Source: Sthenelais limicola (lineage: Eukaryota > Annelida > Polychaeta > Phyllodocida > Sigalionidae). Taken from it: 64,000 bases of DNA. Both the position numbers and the translations under genes were made by a program. Positions 33,678-44,572 of this stretch are shown one piece after another. A model generated the notes under the pieces. It was not told where the DNA came from, ran no database searches, and saw nothing but the letters and a program-made list of their open reading frames with translations. Position 1 is the first letter of the stretch, and each line of letters opens with the position of its first letter. The stretch covers positions 58,958,966 through 59,022,965 of the forward strand of contig OW804094.1 of NCBI GenBank assembly GCA_942159475.1, read 5' to 3'.

Positions 33678-34660
33678 GTGGGTGAGACCTGGCTAAATGA
33701 TAAAGTCTACGACGATCTAGTAGACATAAAAGGCTATAAAATATTAAGACTAGACAGAACAAGTGGTAAGAAGAGAGGAGGAGGCCTTGCAATATATGTC
33801 AAAGAGAATCTAGAAGCAACCCAGGTCGGTGATGCACTAACCTTTTCTACAAAAGACCTTGAAATCCAAACAATAGTAGTGAAGCTAAATGACTACAAGA
33901 GAATAAAAATCCATAATATCTATCGCCCCCCAGATGGAGACCTCCCAGCAGCTATACAGCTTGCTCAGCAAGCCCTCTCCCAAAATGACGAAAAAGAGGA
34001 AATAATTATGCTGGGAGACTTCAACGTTGATTATATGGTACCATCAAGAGCAAAAACCCTCCTACTAGCGCTAGAACACAGTGCCACACTGCCAGACAAT
34101 ATATTAGTACCCCCACTAGAAGCACGACTACCTCAGAAACATGCATTGACCTCATTTATACTAATTCAAAAATAGTACAGACAACAGGAGTACTGGAAAT
34201 AAACTTAAGTGACCACTACCCCACGTTCATAGTACTTAAAAAACAAAAAGAAATATACCCTAGAATTAGCTTCACATGCCAATCATACACTAACTTCACT
34301 GAAGAACAGTTTATCCGCCAACTAAGAAACTATAATTGGGACCAACTACTTGACACACCTGACCCCAACATCTACTGGAACATAATGATTAATAAAATAC
34401 TAGAAGTCACTAATCGCCTGTGTCCCATACGCAACTACAAAAATGTAAAAGCAAAAAAGCCATGGATTACAGGCGACCTATTTGCTCAGATGAAGACCAG
34501 AGACAAATTATTCAAAGACGCAAAAGCACTAAAAGACCCCTGAATGATGTCTCGAGCAAAACAACTCAGACACAGAATCAATCACCAAGCTAGAAACCTG
34601 ACAAATAATTATATAAAAGAACAACAAATAACCCCCAAAAATTTTGGAAGTTGCTAGGCC
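33678..34660 (+). pseudogene. CR1/Jockey-like LINE endonuclease and linker
   Basis: The frame opens GETWLND and continues with RGGGLAIYVKENLEA, IYRPPDGD and IIMLGDFNVDY, the middle and C-terminal motifs of an APE-type endonuclease. After a frameshift near 34,108 the next frame gives CIDLIYTNSK, NLSDHYPTFIVLK and KKPWITGDLF, i.e. the end of the endonuclease and the linker before the reverse transcriptase. The first endonuclease motifs (N-terminal 80 or so residues) are missing. A stop lies at 34,541-34,543. Past 34,650 only the words FADDTIIYSY (34,673-34,702) recall an RT motif C, so the RT was almost wholly deleted. Dead copy. Confidence 0.75.
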
Positions 34661-34715
34661 CGCTAATATTTGTTTGCAGATGACACGATAATATACAGCT
34701 ATATGGCCAAAGCCC

Positions 34716-37700
34716 GTGTATCTGACTGTTGCCCTCAACAATCGTCATGCATGTGACAACCAGGTGCAAAATAGACCACAAGAAGAGCAACAACGTACGC
34801 GGTACGACCCACAAAAAGAGCAACAACGTACGCAGTATGACTACCACCCTATGGTACACCCAGCGGACGACTTTGGCCACAAGCCGTTTCGGGTACACCA
34901 CTTACACCACCACAGTGAAGAACAAAACTACTCGGATGGTTGCACTATCACCATTCTTGCACATATGCTTACACATTGCAATGTATTTATTCACAATTTT
35001 CTTTCCGCAATGGCACGACAACGGGTGACGGACAATGCAGTGAACTTGTACAATTATTGTGCCGATATACAATTACAGACGCCCTTTAGCCGGGTCAAGC
35101 AAAGAACCCTAGCAGAAACAGATAGCCAGATCATAGAACAATATGACGGACAACGTAGAATCAGTCGATACAAATATGAACTGGCAGCGGGAAAATATTT
35201 GAGTGACTTGTGTGAACATGTTGAATTCATTGAAGTACAAACATCTGACGTTGAAAATTCTCTCAGACTGGTTGATGCCAGGTGTACAATTGTTTTACTG
35301 ACTGACAGAAACTTAAGAAGAGTGCAAGTCCCGAGTGTCACAGAAGACTCCAAATGGAACCTCATGTTCGGTATCACTGCAGTATGTCCACCAACTACCG
35401 GATACTCCATCGCCATGGCCTTCAGATGGGATGTCCACAGAGACTGGCAAACAAGTTCCAATACACTGCGACAATTGGAAGACACCACTTATCGTCTCTT
35501 AGTTTATGTGAATAAGGAGACAACAGAAGACCTCGACCTCGACCAGGTACTCTTATGGTGTGGGGGCCAAACTCACATACGTTGCAGCGAGCACAACGAC
35601 TCTTACCTAATAAGGGAATCACTGGGTACATCTCTTACATGCTGTATCGACAACTGCAGTAGGAAAATGAAATGGCGGTGTCCGCATTCTTTTGCTTTTC
35701 ATCAGTGCCAAGCAGGTGTATGCCTAAAACATCAAAAGGAACTATGCCAGAATGAAACCATTACAGAAGTAACAGTGAGGGAAACGAACAGTGACTCTGC
35801 ACCTGACGAGACAACACATGATATGCAAGATGAACACCACGCACTCACTCCACAGGAAGTAGAAGACTTGGAACAGGCGATGAGAAATGAGGAAGTTCCC
35901 ATAGAAAACAATGCTCCTGAAGACCACCTGGAACCAGGACACAGTGATGACGAGGACAAAGCATTTGTAATCGGGCCAATAGCTCTTCCCACAGATAATG
36001 ATGACCCCAACATTCCACTTATTGCAAATACCACCTACACACCAACTTATTTGTCGGACAACAGCGATGCCATTGCGGGCCATCAGTTTACTGTGTCCCA
36101 ACAAACGATAATCACACAGTACTACGAGAGCGTTTACTATATGGACACCACGTGGGCCTTCTCCATGAGACCACCCAAGCTCTTGTACATTGAACACTTG
36201 GAAATATATGCAAAATACTTCAAGCGCTTACCAACACACGGCAATGACGAGCTCACAGTAGACATGGCAGAGTCTCCATGGATCGACGGGACAGGAAAGA
36301 CGGTCAAAATCAGGCAACGATATCTACTTGAAGTTGCGGCCTACACAGAAGTTGCGAGCAACAACGATCAACACTTTTCTCAGGAAATCGCCACGTCAGT
36401 CCTGACCGAGATCCTCAACGATTTAGTCGAAATGGAACATAGTGACAACCATAGCCCATTCTTCAATCGTTTCGTTGACAGAAAAAGCACCCAGCGCAAC
36501 ATAGTTGTATTTCCAGCAGTGACACCGTTTCAATTACCAAAATTTCTTATCCATCTGATGCTCTCATCTGGAAGGTACATCACAGAAGTGGACTTGTACG
36601 GAGTCCCCAATCTCCAAGCTGCGTTGGTACAGAGCAACATATTTGATACCCTTCAACCAACTAGGATGGATATCATGACTGTTGTCAAGAAATATTTACT
36701 AGAGCAACTAATGTGGCTGCCAATGGGCAACAGACAGTTTCAGAAAATATTGCGCTACATACCGACAGCACTACAATCACTAATGATAGACAATGAACTA
36801 CAGTTTGAGAGTATGCCACTGGCCACTGACTTGGCCATTTCTCTTCAAGCTAGTGAAGATTTGACACGATTAGAAACAACGATGCGTAGTAATGCTGTAA
36901 TAGCACTTTCTCACCAAAGCATTGTCAACTTTCCTCCAGTCGATGAACTGAAAAAAGGCACTCCTACACTCTATCAGCCACAATTGCGACGGACTGCAGG
37001 ACAAAGTGACCCTTCCTTCAGAGAGCAGCAATTGTCCCTAGTTCAACTAAAAAAGGCAATAGACGACCTGAACCGGCCCAACCAGTCATTCGTACGTTTC
37101 CCCTTATTGTTAGGGCCACCAGGATCTGGAAAAACTTATCTACTCCTGATTGCTTTAACATACGCCTTGTCAAAGGGCTTCAGAGCTACCCTTACTGCAC
37201 TGACCACTGAAAGGGCCCAAGTTCTTGGTGGGGAACATGTCCATCTACTCTTCGGATTGCCGGTCCAACAAGGAGGAGTCCAGACTGTACACAACATGGC
37301 GGAGAGATCTCTAGGCAAGTTAGCCAGACAAAATGTAAGAATGGAGTATTTACGCCGGCTCCAAGTCCTCTGCATTGAAGAGATTGGACTCATAAATTCG
37401 GAAACCTTCGCCACAATGGATCTCATACTCAGACGCATAAGACAATCACCTATCCCATTTGGCGGGGTTCTTATTTTAGCAACGGGTGACCACGTCCAGT
37501 TACAACCGGTCAACGGACAGACGATTTGGACCTGCAGCCACATGTTTACAACGTTTTCCATCCTAAAACTAAACAACTATGTCCGGAGTGCTACCGATGA
37601 AGACCTACAAATGGTTCTAAACATCATGCGCCAACATGAGACGTCCGAAGACCAGGTGCAACAAGTATTGACGATACTTAGAAGGCGATGCATGCAAAAT

Positions 37701-38642
37701 AACTTCTATCCCGATTGGTCCTCTGTTCCCATTGACATATTGCGTGTGCTCCCAACTCGCAAAGCAGTCGAAGATGCAGTCCAAAAACACATCATGGAAA
37801 AGAAAAGGGACAGGCAGCTCGTTACCAAATCATTTACGGCAGTCGATGAGGTAGAAGTGACATCTGGCAACTGGATCGCCGGTGATGCAAATGTTACCAA
37901 CACTTTAAACCAGAAATGTGCACAACACCAAAGTATACTCTTGTACAAAGGAGCAATAATGCGGCTCACATACAACAACAGCCACCAATCCAATCTTCCT
38001 CGTTTTTCGCAAGGCCAGCTGTGCATAGTACGGGAAATACCAGAAGTGGAAAATGACACAGTAATCGGCGTAGATATGAGACTCTCCATAACCTTAATTC
38101 CCCCAGGGGAAAGACTCATGCAAATAGACAATATTCCTGATGAATGGCCTACCTTTGTCATAACACCACGAGTAAGTTTACCGGTCATTATACCACGTAG
38201 CAACAGTAATGCCTGGCGACTACAATGGCCGCTACAATTCCACGTAGCATCCACAATACACAAGATCATTGGCGAGACATGTTCACAGTTGGCGACACAA
38301 ATAAGTACACAGTCGTTCATGTATCATATCTGGGAAAAGGGCATGCTCTTGGTTCTACTCAGTCGAGTTCGAGACCTGAATCACATGTTTTTCATTGGTA
38401 CAGTCGCAGACACTTTCAATGCAATCACCATCATGCTACGGCAATCATCCAAAGTGCAAGCTACTATTGAAAGGACTCTCCGACAGCTTGACATACTGAA
38501 CGAAGAAGTGTCACCAATAATTTCATTCAGATATATAACGATATCCCAAATTATGACATGGGCTTTCTTTATATGCTGGCAAGTACAAAACGCACCACCC
38601 AGTGTTACATCGGCGAAACAGGAAACATCAGAAGGAGGTTGA
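34716..38642 (+). CDS. Pif1-like SF1 helicase with Cys/His-rich region (1,308 codons)
   Basis: One uninterrupted frame. A better start may be Met99 (35,010), since the first 98 residues contain a 36-bp tandem repeat and no domain. Residues ~280-346 hold a Cys/His-rich, probably zinc-binding segment (CCIDNCSRKM ... CPHSFAFHQCQAGVCLKHQ), followed by an acidic linker. A helicase of the Pif1/RecD type follows: Walker A GPPGSGKT (800-807), Walker B-like CIEEIG (886-891), GDHVQLQP (924-931), and late motifs VASTIHKIIGE (~1176) and LLSRVRDLNHMF (~1213). The stretch 470-790 is unassigned, and I see no HUH Rep motif that would make it a Helitron RepHel. The tail after ~1255 is out of frame with the GIY-YIG domain that overlaps it. 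It is probably a mobile-element gene. Confidence 0.75.
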   Translation: MYLTVALNNRHACDNQVQNRPQEEQQRTRYDPQKEQQRTQYDYHPMVHPADDFGHKPFRVHHLHHHSEEQNYSDGCTITILAHMLTHCNVFIHNFLSAMARQRVTDNAVNLYNYCADIQLQTPFSRVKQRTLAETDSQIIEQYDGQRRISRYKYELAAGKYLSDLCEHVEFIEVQTSDVENSLRLVDARCTIVLLTDRNLRRVQVPSVTEDSKWNLMFGITAVCPPTTGYSIAMAFRWDVHRDWQTSSNTLRQLEDTTYRLLVYVNKETTEDLDLDQVLLWCGGQTHIRCSEHNDSYLIRESLGTSLTCCIDNCSRKMKWRCPHSFAFHQCQAGVCLKHQKELCQNETITEVTVRETNSDSAPDETTHDMQDEHHALTPQEVEDLEQAMRNEEVPIENNAPEDHLEPGHSDDEDKAFVIGPIALPTDNDDPNIPLIANTTYTPTYLSDNSDAIAGHQFTVSQQTIITQYYESVYYMDTTWAFSMRPPKLLYIEHLEIYAKYFKRLPTHGNDELTVDMAESPWIDGTGKTVKIRQRYLLEVAAYTEVASNNDQHFSQEIATSVLTEILNDLVEMEHSDNHSPFFNRFVDRKSTQRNIVVFPAVTPFQLPKFLIHLMLSSGRYITEVDLYGVPNLQAALVQSNIFDTLQPTRMDIMTVVKKYLLEQLMWLPMGNRQFQKILRYIPTALQSLMIDNELQFESMPLATDLAISLQASEDLTRLETTMRSNAVIALSHQSIVNFPPVDELKKGTPTLYQPQLRRTAGQSDPSFREQQLSLVQLKKAIDDLNRPNQSFVRFPLLLGPPGSGKTYLLLIALTYALSKGFRATLTALTTERAQVLGGEHVHLLFGLPVQQGGVQTVHNMAERSLGKLARQNVRMEYLRRLQVLCIEEIGLINSETFATMDLILRRIRQSPIPFGGVLILATGDHVQLQPVNGQTIWTCSHMFTTFSILKLNNYVRSATDEDLQMVLNIMRQHETSEDQVQQVLTILRRRCMQNNFYPDWSSVPIDILRVLPTRKAVEDAVQKHIMEKKRDRQLVTKSFTAVDEVEVTSGNWIAGDANVTNTLNQKCAQHQSILLYKGAIMRLTYNNSHQSNLPRFSQGQLCIVREIPEVENDTVIGVDMRLSITLIPPGERLMQIDNIPDEWPTFVITPRVSLPVIIPRSNSNAWRLQWPLQFHVASTIHKIIGETCSQLATQISTQSFMYHIWEKGMLLVLLSRVRDLNHMFFIGTVADTFNAITIMLRQSSKVQATIERTLRQLDILNEEVSPIISFRYITISQIMTWAFFICWQVQNAPPSVTSAKQETSEGG

Positions 38643-38827
38643 CACAACACAACAGTGGCCATGGGGCCATTTACACACATGAAATGGCACTGCGGCCCTG
38701 GTGCCTGTACGTACTTGTTACCGGTTTCCCAGGTAATGGTACTGAGCAAGCCAACATCAACTCGCGAAAGCACAAACTAGCGCTACATCGCTGCAGACTA
38801 GGACCACTGCATGCAAACTTGCAATGA
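38489..38827 (+). CDS. GIY-YIG nuclease domain, one frame off the helicase
   Basis: An open stretch starts after a TGA at about 38,486 and shows a GIY-YIG fold: GFLYML (GIY position), CYIGETGN (YIG), IRRRLTQHNSG with the catalytic Arg, LRPWCLYVLVTGF, and GTEQANINSRK, whose Glu may be the metal ligand. It ends at 38,827. It overlaps the last ~150 bp of the helicase frame in a different register. Residues just before it (IYNDIPNYD) look like genuine protein, so helicase and nuclease were most likely one polypeptide, separated here by a single indel between 38,490 and 38,560. A programmed shift or a tiny intron is less likely. Confidence 0.75.
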
Positions 38828-40644
38828 ACAAGCTGCACGTTGGGCCACAGCATTTCTACTTAGCATTCATACAAGTCCTCTCACCCCAGTCAAAACAAAC
38901 AAATAAACCACGCCTCCTATAAGCCCCGCCCATAAGGGGGCATAGCCCTCTGCCAACGAAACGTCACACCTTCCTTCTTACTATTCAATAGCCCTTATTA
39001 CTCTCCCTACTCTCAAACAATGACTAAATTGTCTAAGCCAAAAAACGTCAACAATAACAAACATTATTCCTATTTCGTATGCAATTCAAATGGCTAATCT
39101 GTAAACCTTATCCACAAATACTATCCAATTTGAATGACTTACACATATATTCATTCCCTAAACACCCAACTCCCAACTCCCAGACAAAATAAACAAGTGC
39201 CCTGACGTAGGCACGTACCCTCATATCTAGAATACGAAATAAACAAATTAAATAGAATTCTTGTTAATATCATATATGTTATGTCTGTTTACCTTATGTA
39301 GATTTAGTTAAGAATTGAACAGTCATGTTTCCATATGTACAGATCCGTATGCGTTATCAGGTGCAGGCAAAAGTTTTGGTGAATTTCTTACTGTCCAATA
39401 TTTCTTTGATTTGATGATGCTTTATCCATCTAGAGAGTTTACAAACCCATTCGACTGATCGTTAATGATTTAATTTGTACTTTGAACAGGATTTAAATAT
39501 TATAATTACCAGGATTGTTTAGTGAAGAAGATATTGTGTTAATGATATATGCCCCCCATTTTATATCTTGGTGAATATAGGTTGTCACGCTTACCATGTA
39601 TGTATTGCATGAATGTAATGTATGCATTTCAGGAAATAGGATATCTAAAAGTATCAATACAACCTTCTGGGAATGAAGGCAGGCAGGTCTTCCGTCCTAG
39701 CTACCCTTTACATACATTTTGCTTGGAAGATTTCTTAATTATTAACTAAATTGTTAAACATGAACGATACCATGATGTTAAATATATAATATTATACCAA
39801 TACAAGAGACTAAAAAAGCGACAACTTAATCATGAATATATTAATCATTATCCTATATTTCATCACCATAATTTCATCACCTATTATGCCAATTATCTTC
39901 TTTCATCTTCCACTCTCTGGAAGCTGCCCCGCCCCGCCCATTTTCCCATTTCGTATGCAATCTCAATGGCTAGACTGCTCTCCATTATTATCCCTATTTC
40001 GTATGCAATTCCAATGACTAATAAACATTATTATATAAACATTCCCAGACAAATTGTTTTATTGCCTTTCATCAAAGTCACATACTTATATAACACACTT
40101 ATATAACACTACTTATATAACAGGGCGTCCCACCCCTTAAGAGTACACACAGGGAAGGGGTGAGGTTGGAAGGAGATGTCTATATATGGGTGGGGAGGGT
40201 GGGGCTAATATTGTAATGAGTGTTTGTTGTGACTGGAAAAAGGAGTGTAAACATTTGGATGCATTGCAAGTTAGCACTAAGTGTGTCGAACTGGGAAGTG
40301 ATGAAATGCAGACTGGCATGATGTCTTGCAAAGTAGGCAGTCAGTCTGATGAAGTGGGGTCTAGATCGAAGAGAAGTAGGAAAAGAAAAATGCAAGTTTG
40401 CAGAAGCAAAATGCAAGTTAGGAATGGGCTGGATGTAAAATTGGTGAGAATTGGGAAAGTTCTAAAATGTTTTCAAAATGAGAAGTAGGACAGAACATGT
40501 TAGGACCTATTTCAATGCAGATTAGGAAACAAATTTCCTATTTCGTATGCACTTCCTATGACCATTTCGAAGGCTTTTTTGCAAACTTGCACTCTACATC
40601 TCTGAATTGAGGGGGGAATGTATATGGATACAAATGCCTTTCCA
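38828..40644. other. non-coding tail with dispersed TTTCGTATGCAATT motif
   Basis: No supported gene. A 25-30-bp motif, YATTTCGTATGCAATTC then CAATGGCTA, occurs at 39,071, 39,945, 39,994 and 40,535 (last copy diverged). GCCCCGCCC words occur at 38,922 and 39,928. The frame at 40,186-40,488 is Lys/Ser-rich with KMQVxxxKMQVR and is not recognised. The motif could be a subterminal repeat of the element that carries the helicase. Confidence 0.5.
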
Positions 40645-40662
40645 TAAAATATACCTTTGCAG

Positions 40663-40833
40663 CAGCGAGATACCATAACAGTTGCAGCAGCCGGCCAAGT
40701 TGTTTTCCAAAATTTTAAGGAAAGACACCCTAACCTAACACTACAGTGGCTGCAATGTGGACAATTAGTGCGACAAGCCATTGACACTGTACCAGATAAT
40801 GCAATTGAGCCCAACGAAGCAAATCCAACTTAA
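40663..40833 (+). CDS. candidate terminal exon, unknown
   Basis: A TATACCTTTGCAG acceptor-like sequence precedes 56 open codons ending TAA at 40,831. The peptide contains VVFQNFKERHPNLTLQWLQC and AIDTVPDNAIEPNEANPT and looks protein-like, with no recognised domain. It lies 1.8 kb past the GIY-YIG frame on the same strand, so it could be part of the same element. Confidence 0.3.
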   Translation, partial: QRDTITVAAAGQVVFQNFKERHPNLTLQWLQCGQLVRQAIDTVPDNAIEPNEANPT

Positions 40834-41049
40834 ATTAAAACAGAAATTAAAGAGAGTAACTTAAATCGAGTGCATGGAATCATGAGAGAAACTATTTAAA
40901 CCAAACCCTTGAACATTCACTAAAATGATTAATTAACTCAAGTACCAACAGTGAAACTCCCAATAAAAAGTTGCTCTGTATAATAATGCATGCGTACTTA
41001 TAACCAGTTGTGATGTGTCATGCCAACCGTTTGACCTTGAAGTTGACGA

Positions 41050-41410
41050 TCGAAAACTTGCAAAAACTTATCTTCACCTGATTGCTTTAACATGTGAGTT
41101 GTGATTGGATTGCTTTAACTTGTGACTTGTGACTTAAATTTTAAATTGTGAAAAACATGTCATTCAAGTCGACCATTTTTACATGTGAGTTGTGATTTGA
41201 TTTAACATGTGAGTTGTGATTTGATTGCTTTAACTTGTGACTTGTGACTTAAATTTTAAATTGTGAAAAACATGTCATTCAAGTCGACCATTTTTACACG
41301 TGAGTTGTGATTTGATTTAACATGTGAGTTGTGATTTGATTGCTTTAACTTGTGACTTGTGACTTAAATTTTAAATTGTGAAAAACATGTCATTCAAGTC
41401 GACCATTTAG
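41050..41410. repeat. 115-bp tandem repeat, about 2.5-3 units
   Basis: CATTCAAGTCGACCATTT recurs at 41,161, 41,276 and 41,391. Units contain smaller repeats of ACATGTGAGTTGTGATTTGA and ACTTGTGACTTGTGACTTAA. The units are almost identical, so the expansion is recent. Confidence 0.9.
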
Positions 41411-42150
41411 GGACTTTGTTACTAAGGAATGTTCATTGAAAAATTTATATTTTTATTTGCAACGTGTGTTAAAAGGTTTATACTTATCCAAATGTCATGG
41501 ATATTTTAGATTATAAAGGTTTCCTTGCCGTCTTGTAAGAAAAAATAGAACAAGTGATTTAGTGTTTAAGAAGTCGCAATGAGGCAAAATTTGCCACTAT
41601 TAGACGTCAGCCATTGCAAAGTGAGAATCAATGTGCAAAACATGTACTATTACTGCGTTTGGAACAATATATCCGGTTACATTACAGTTAAAAAGTCACT
41701 ATTTATGTACGTTAATAGAGGATCCCATAAGGCACTCCTTCCTAGTGTTACCGAATCGATATTTTATGGCCTATAGGTAAATTTAAAAATAAATGGTATT
41801 TACTAATTACACGTTTCAATGACGTAATATTCTACTGGAAATCGGTAACTACTGTTTAACTAAGAGTGTAAATATAAGTCGGTTGTCTTCCTTCTAAGTG
41901 CGACTACTCAACAAATGATGGTGCAACTATTGTTCTTTGATAAATGACTGTATTACAGCAATTGTCTCACGATTGAACGCTTGAAAATGCAGCAGGACGC
42001 AAAATAAAAGGTCTATTTTCATTAATTTATTATCTTGAGCGTTTCATTCATTCAAATTACGAATTGAAATAATTTTCTCGCAAATTGGCCTTAGTTACAC
42101 GGCGCTTAATATTTATTATACATGTAATTGTCCCAATTGACGAAAAAAGG
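41411..42150. other. non-coding stretch
   Basis: No gene supported. A 65-codon frame (41,579-41,776) has no motif. Confidence 0.4.
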
Positions 42151-42159
42151 ATATGATGA

Positions 42160-42359
42160 CTTTTATTTTGATTACCCAGAGGTTAATATTGATCAGACTT
42201 GTAGTTGCAACAACTTACGGGCAAACGACATTTCAAAGTGCTGTATGTCAGACTATCCCAGAGCTTAATATTGATCAGATATGTAGTTGCCACAACTCAC
42301 AAGCAAACAGCGAGATTTCAAAGTGCTGCATATGTCAGAGTATCAGTTTGGAGAATTAA
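42160..42359 (+). pseudogene. Cys-rich duplicated peptide, frameshifted
   Basis: An 82-bp unit is duplicated in tandem (starts near 42,176 and 42,258). In one frame unit 1 reads DYPEVNIDQTCSCNN then ISKCCMSDYP. Unit 2, one base out of register, reads PELNIDQICSCHN then ISKCCICQSI and ends at a TAA (42,357). Removing one C near 42,258 would align both. The repeated CSC...CC pattern looks like a real, small Cys-rich protein exon, but I cannot name it. Confidence 0.35.
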
Positions 42360-42666
42360 ATCTATCACTTCGGAAAATTAAATGAACTTATACATTTGCA
42401 CGTTAATCCCCTCAAGTTTGATATTTATCACCTGCCAGGAAGTGCTTTACTTAATAATAGACATTACATCGACATATTTCGCGTTGCTCTACATTTTACT
42501 GCTTAGAAATATATGCCACGATCAAAAATTAACATTTATTTAACAAAAGCTACTTCAAACGAAAGAGTAAAGTCGATAAATGTTTGAATACTGCAAAATT
42601 AAGCACAACATTTTATTAACAAACACATGACGACAGTTTCTCATACAAATTTTTATTAAAAAGAAG

Positions 42667-42939
42667 ATGCGTAGATGGTACATTTATCTGACTACAATAC
42701 AAAATAAACGTCACTGTTTAGTCGGCAGTACTAGGGGTGTAGGCGCCCCTAGTCTGCAGACGTATTTAAAAAATAAAGCATGCCAACCTATGTCAGGCAC
42801 TCCAGTAGATGAGCAATCGTTTATTAACGAACCACTTCCTAAGGTTAATTATAATATAGTGAAGTTCATTCAAAATAAAATGATTAGACGAGAAATCAAG
42901 TTGCCATTACGAATAAACTCACTGAGTCTGGAAGAGTAA
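42667..42939 (+). CDS. unassigned open frame
   Basis: Ninety codons with mixed, protein-like composition (LKNKACQPMSGTPVDEQSF, PLPKVNYNIVKFIQNKM). No domain, signal or membrane segment is recognised, and there is no supporting neighbour. Confidence 0.25.
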   Translation: MRRWYIYLTTIQNKRHCLVGSTRGVGAPSLQTYLKNKACQPMSGTPVDEQSFINEPLPKVNYNIVKFIQNKMIRREIKLPLRINSLSLEE

Positions 42940-43210
42940 TTTAAATTTAAAATACCAACAAACGGGAGGCTATAAAGTACATATAGTCAATAGCAAATAG
43001 CACCAACTCATCCAAACGTGAGCACCACTTCAGACATTTCCCTGAGTTAATAGATGAGATGCACCATAGCTACCCAAATGGACAACGTTACAAAATATTC
43101 AGCGACTTGATTTGTTGACATTAAATCTCACCTTCATATACTTATCGGATTCACGTAAAATAAAAGGGCTATATAGTTGCAGCAAACTAAAAAACTAACT
43201 GGGACCGAAT

Positions 43211-43405
43211 AGCTTACTTTACTTACTACACGGACAGACTACAATAACCAAATAGAAGTAGGGACTAACTGGTCGTAAAAATATATGGACCACCACTATA
43301 AGTTAAGCTTACTTTACTTTACTACACAGACGAGTACAATAACCTAATCACTGATACAACTAGGGACTAACTGGTCGTAAAAATATATGGACAACCACAA
43401 GACAT
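43211..43405. repeat. 105-bp direct tandem duplication
   Basis: AGCTTACTTTACTT ... TAGGGACTAACTGGTCGTAA then AAATATATGGAC occurs at 43,211 and again at 43,316, with small differences. Confidence 0.8.
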
Positions 43406-43661
43406 TGTGACTTACAATATCAAATTGCTGAAAAGGCCCAATACAGATTGCTATGGGGAACGATGAAAATTGTGTTTTCAGCCACACAATAAATGACAAA
43501 ATTAAAATGTAAGAGGATTTCAAGTTAAAATAATCCTGCGTTAATTGTTAAAACAAATTTAAGTTGCGCCAAGCATACAGAATCCAAAATGTGAATTCTT
43601 CTAGTTAGAATCAGAAGTGGACTTGTTATAAAAAATTTATCCAGTCCAGTTTCCTGCCTTA

Positions 43662-43918
43662 TTAGGCTGCTGGTTGATATCTGTCGCGCACGGCGCACTC
43701 CACCGCAGGCACCACAACCTCTACATCAGCTGGTTGCAGCAGCAGATCTGGAAGTTCCCTCTCGAGCATCACATACGTAATGTGGAACTTCCTGCCACTG
43801 GCAGCCTCGGCGCCAGAAACGATGGCGGACTTGTACCATCCGGAGAGAATCCATTTAACCCCGGCATCTTGGTATTCTCGCAGCACGACAGTAATGTGTC
43901 TCCTGAGGTCGTCCACAT
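43662..43918 (-). CDS. terminal exon of a spliced minus-strand gene, unknown function
   Basis: The minus strand reads CCCCCATTAG|ATGTGG, an acceptor, then 84 open codons: DDLRRHITVVLREYQDAGVK, WILSGWYKSAIVSGAEAASG, FHITYVMLERELPDLLLQPA and VECAVRDRYQPAA then TAA. Its GC-rich codon use matches exons 49,908-50,383 and 50,651-50,901 on the same strand and differs from the AT-rich surroundings, so it is probably their last exon. The splice phases do not fit directly (about one base off), so an extra small exon or another acceptor must exist if they belong together. Confidence 0.5.
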
Positions 43919-44572
43919 CTAATGGGGGACTTTGGTGAGTAGTACCAAAATTAACACCAGGTGGCCAGGCGGCCTACCGGCCCTAGGTCAGAGGTCCATA
44001 AGCTTCCATACACATCTACGCTATAGTTCTGAGCTTCTCATCGCGCAGTTCCCGATCATTAAACATGCATAGGCACTGAACAACAGGTGTCTGGCATTGT
44101 TTTGTTTTTTTTCCCTACGCCGAGTCTTTATTCAATTTGTCAACAAAACTGAACCCAGGATCTCGTAACATCTAAAATACAACGGATCCTCCTCGCCTCA
44201 TCATTGACCTCCGTTGTCTTACATTACTTTATCTTACATTTTCTTACATTACATTTTATCGTTTATCTTCTAACATTTCAGTAAATAAACCACTCACTCT
44301 TATCTTAAATTCACTCATTTTTCAATATATTTCACAAGCTTTATATAACTCCTACAATCATTATCATTATTTTAGATTGTGAAGAAACATCCCATGTGGA
44401 TAAAGGTTTGTTAATTAATGCGATTATTCTTCCAAATTCAAGAACTCCATTATTCAACACAATATTATTGGCTATGTACTCCAGTCCATTCCATTATGTT
44501 TATATACTCCATTATTCAATGGAACTCCATTATTCGTACTGGCAATATACTATTTGGCTGGAATTTCTTATC

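Noticed and set aside
34716..38827. Helitron RepHel or Penelope element
   Set aside because: No HUH Rep motif and no reverse transcriptase are visible; the nearby FADDT words belong to the neighbouring LINE fragment.
35054..38853. Minus-strand frames of 100-204 codons opposite the helicase
   Set aside because: They mirror the coding strand and contain no domain.
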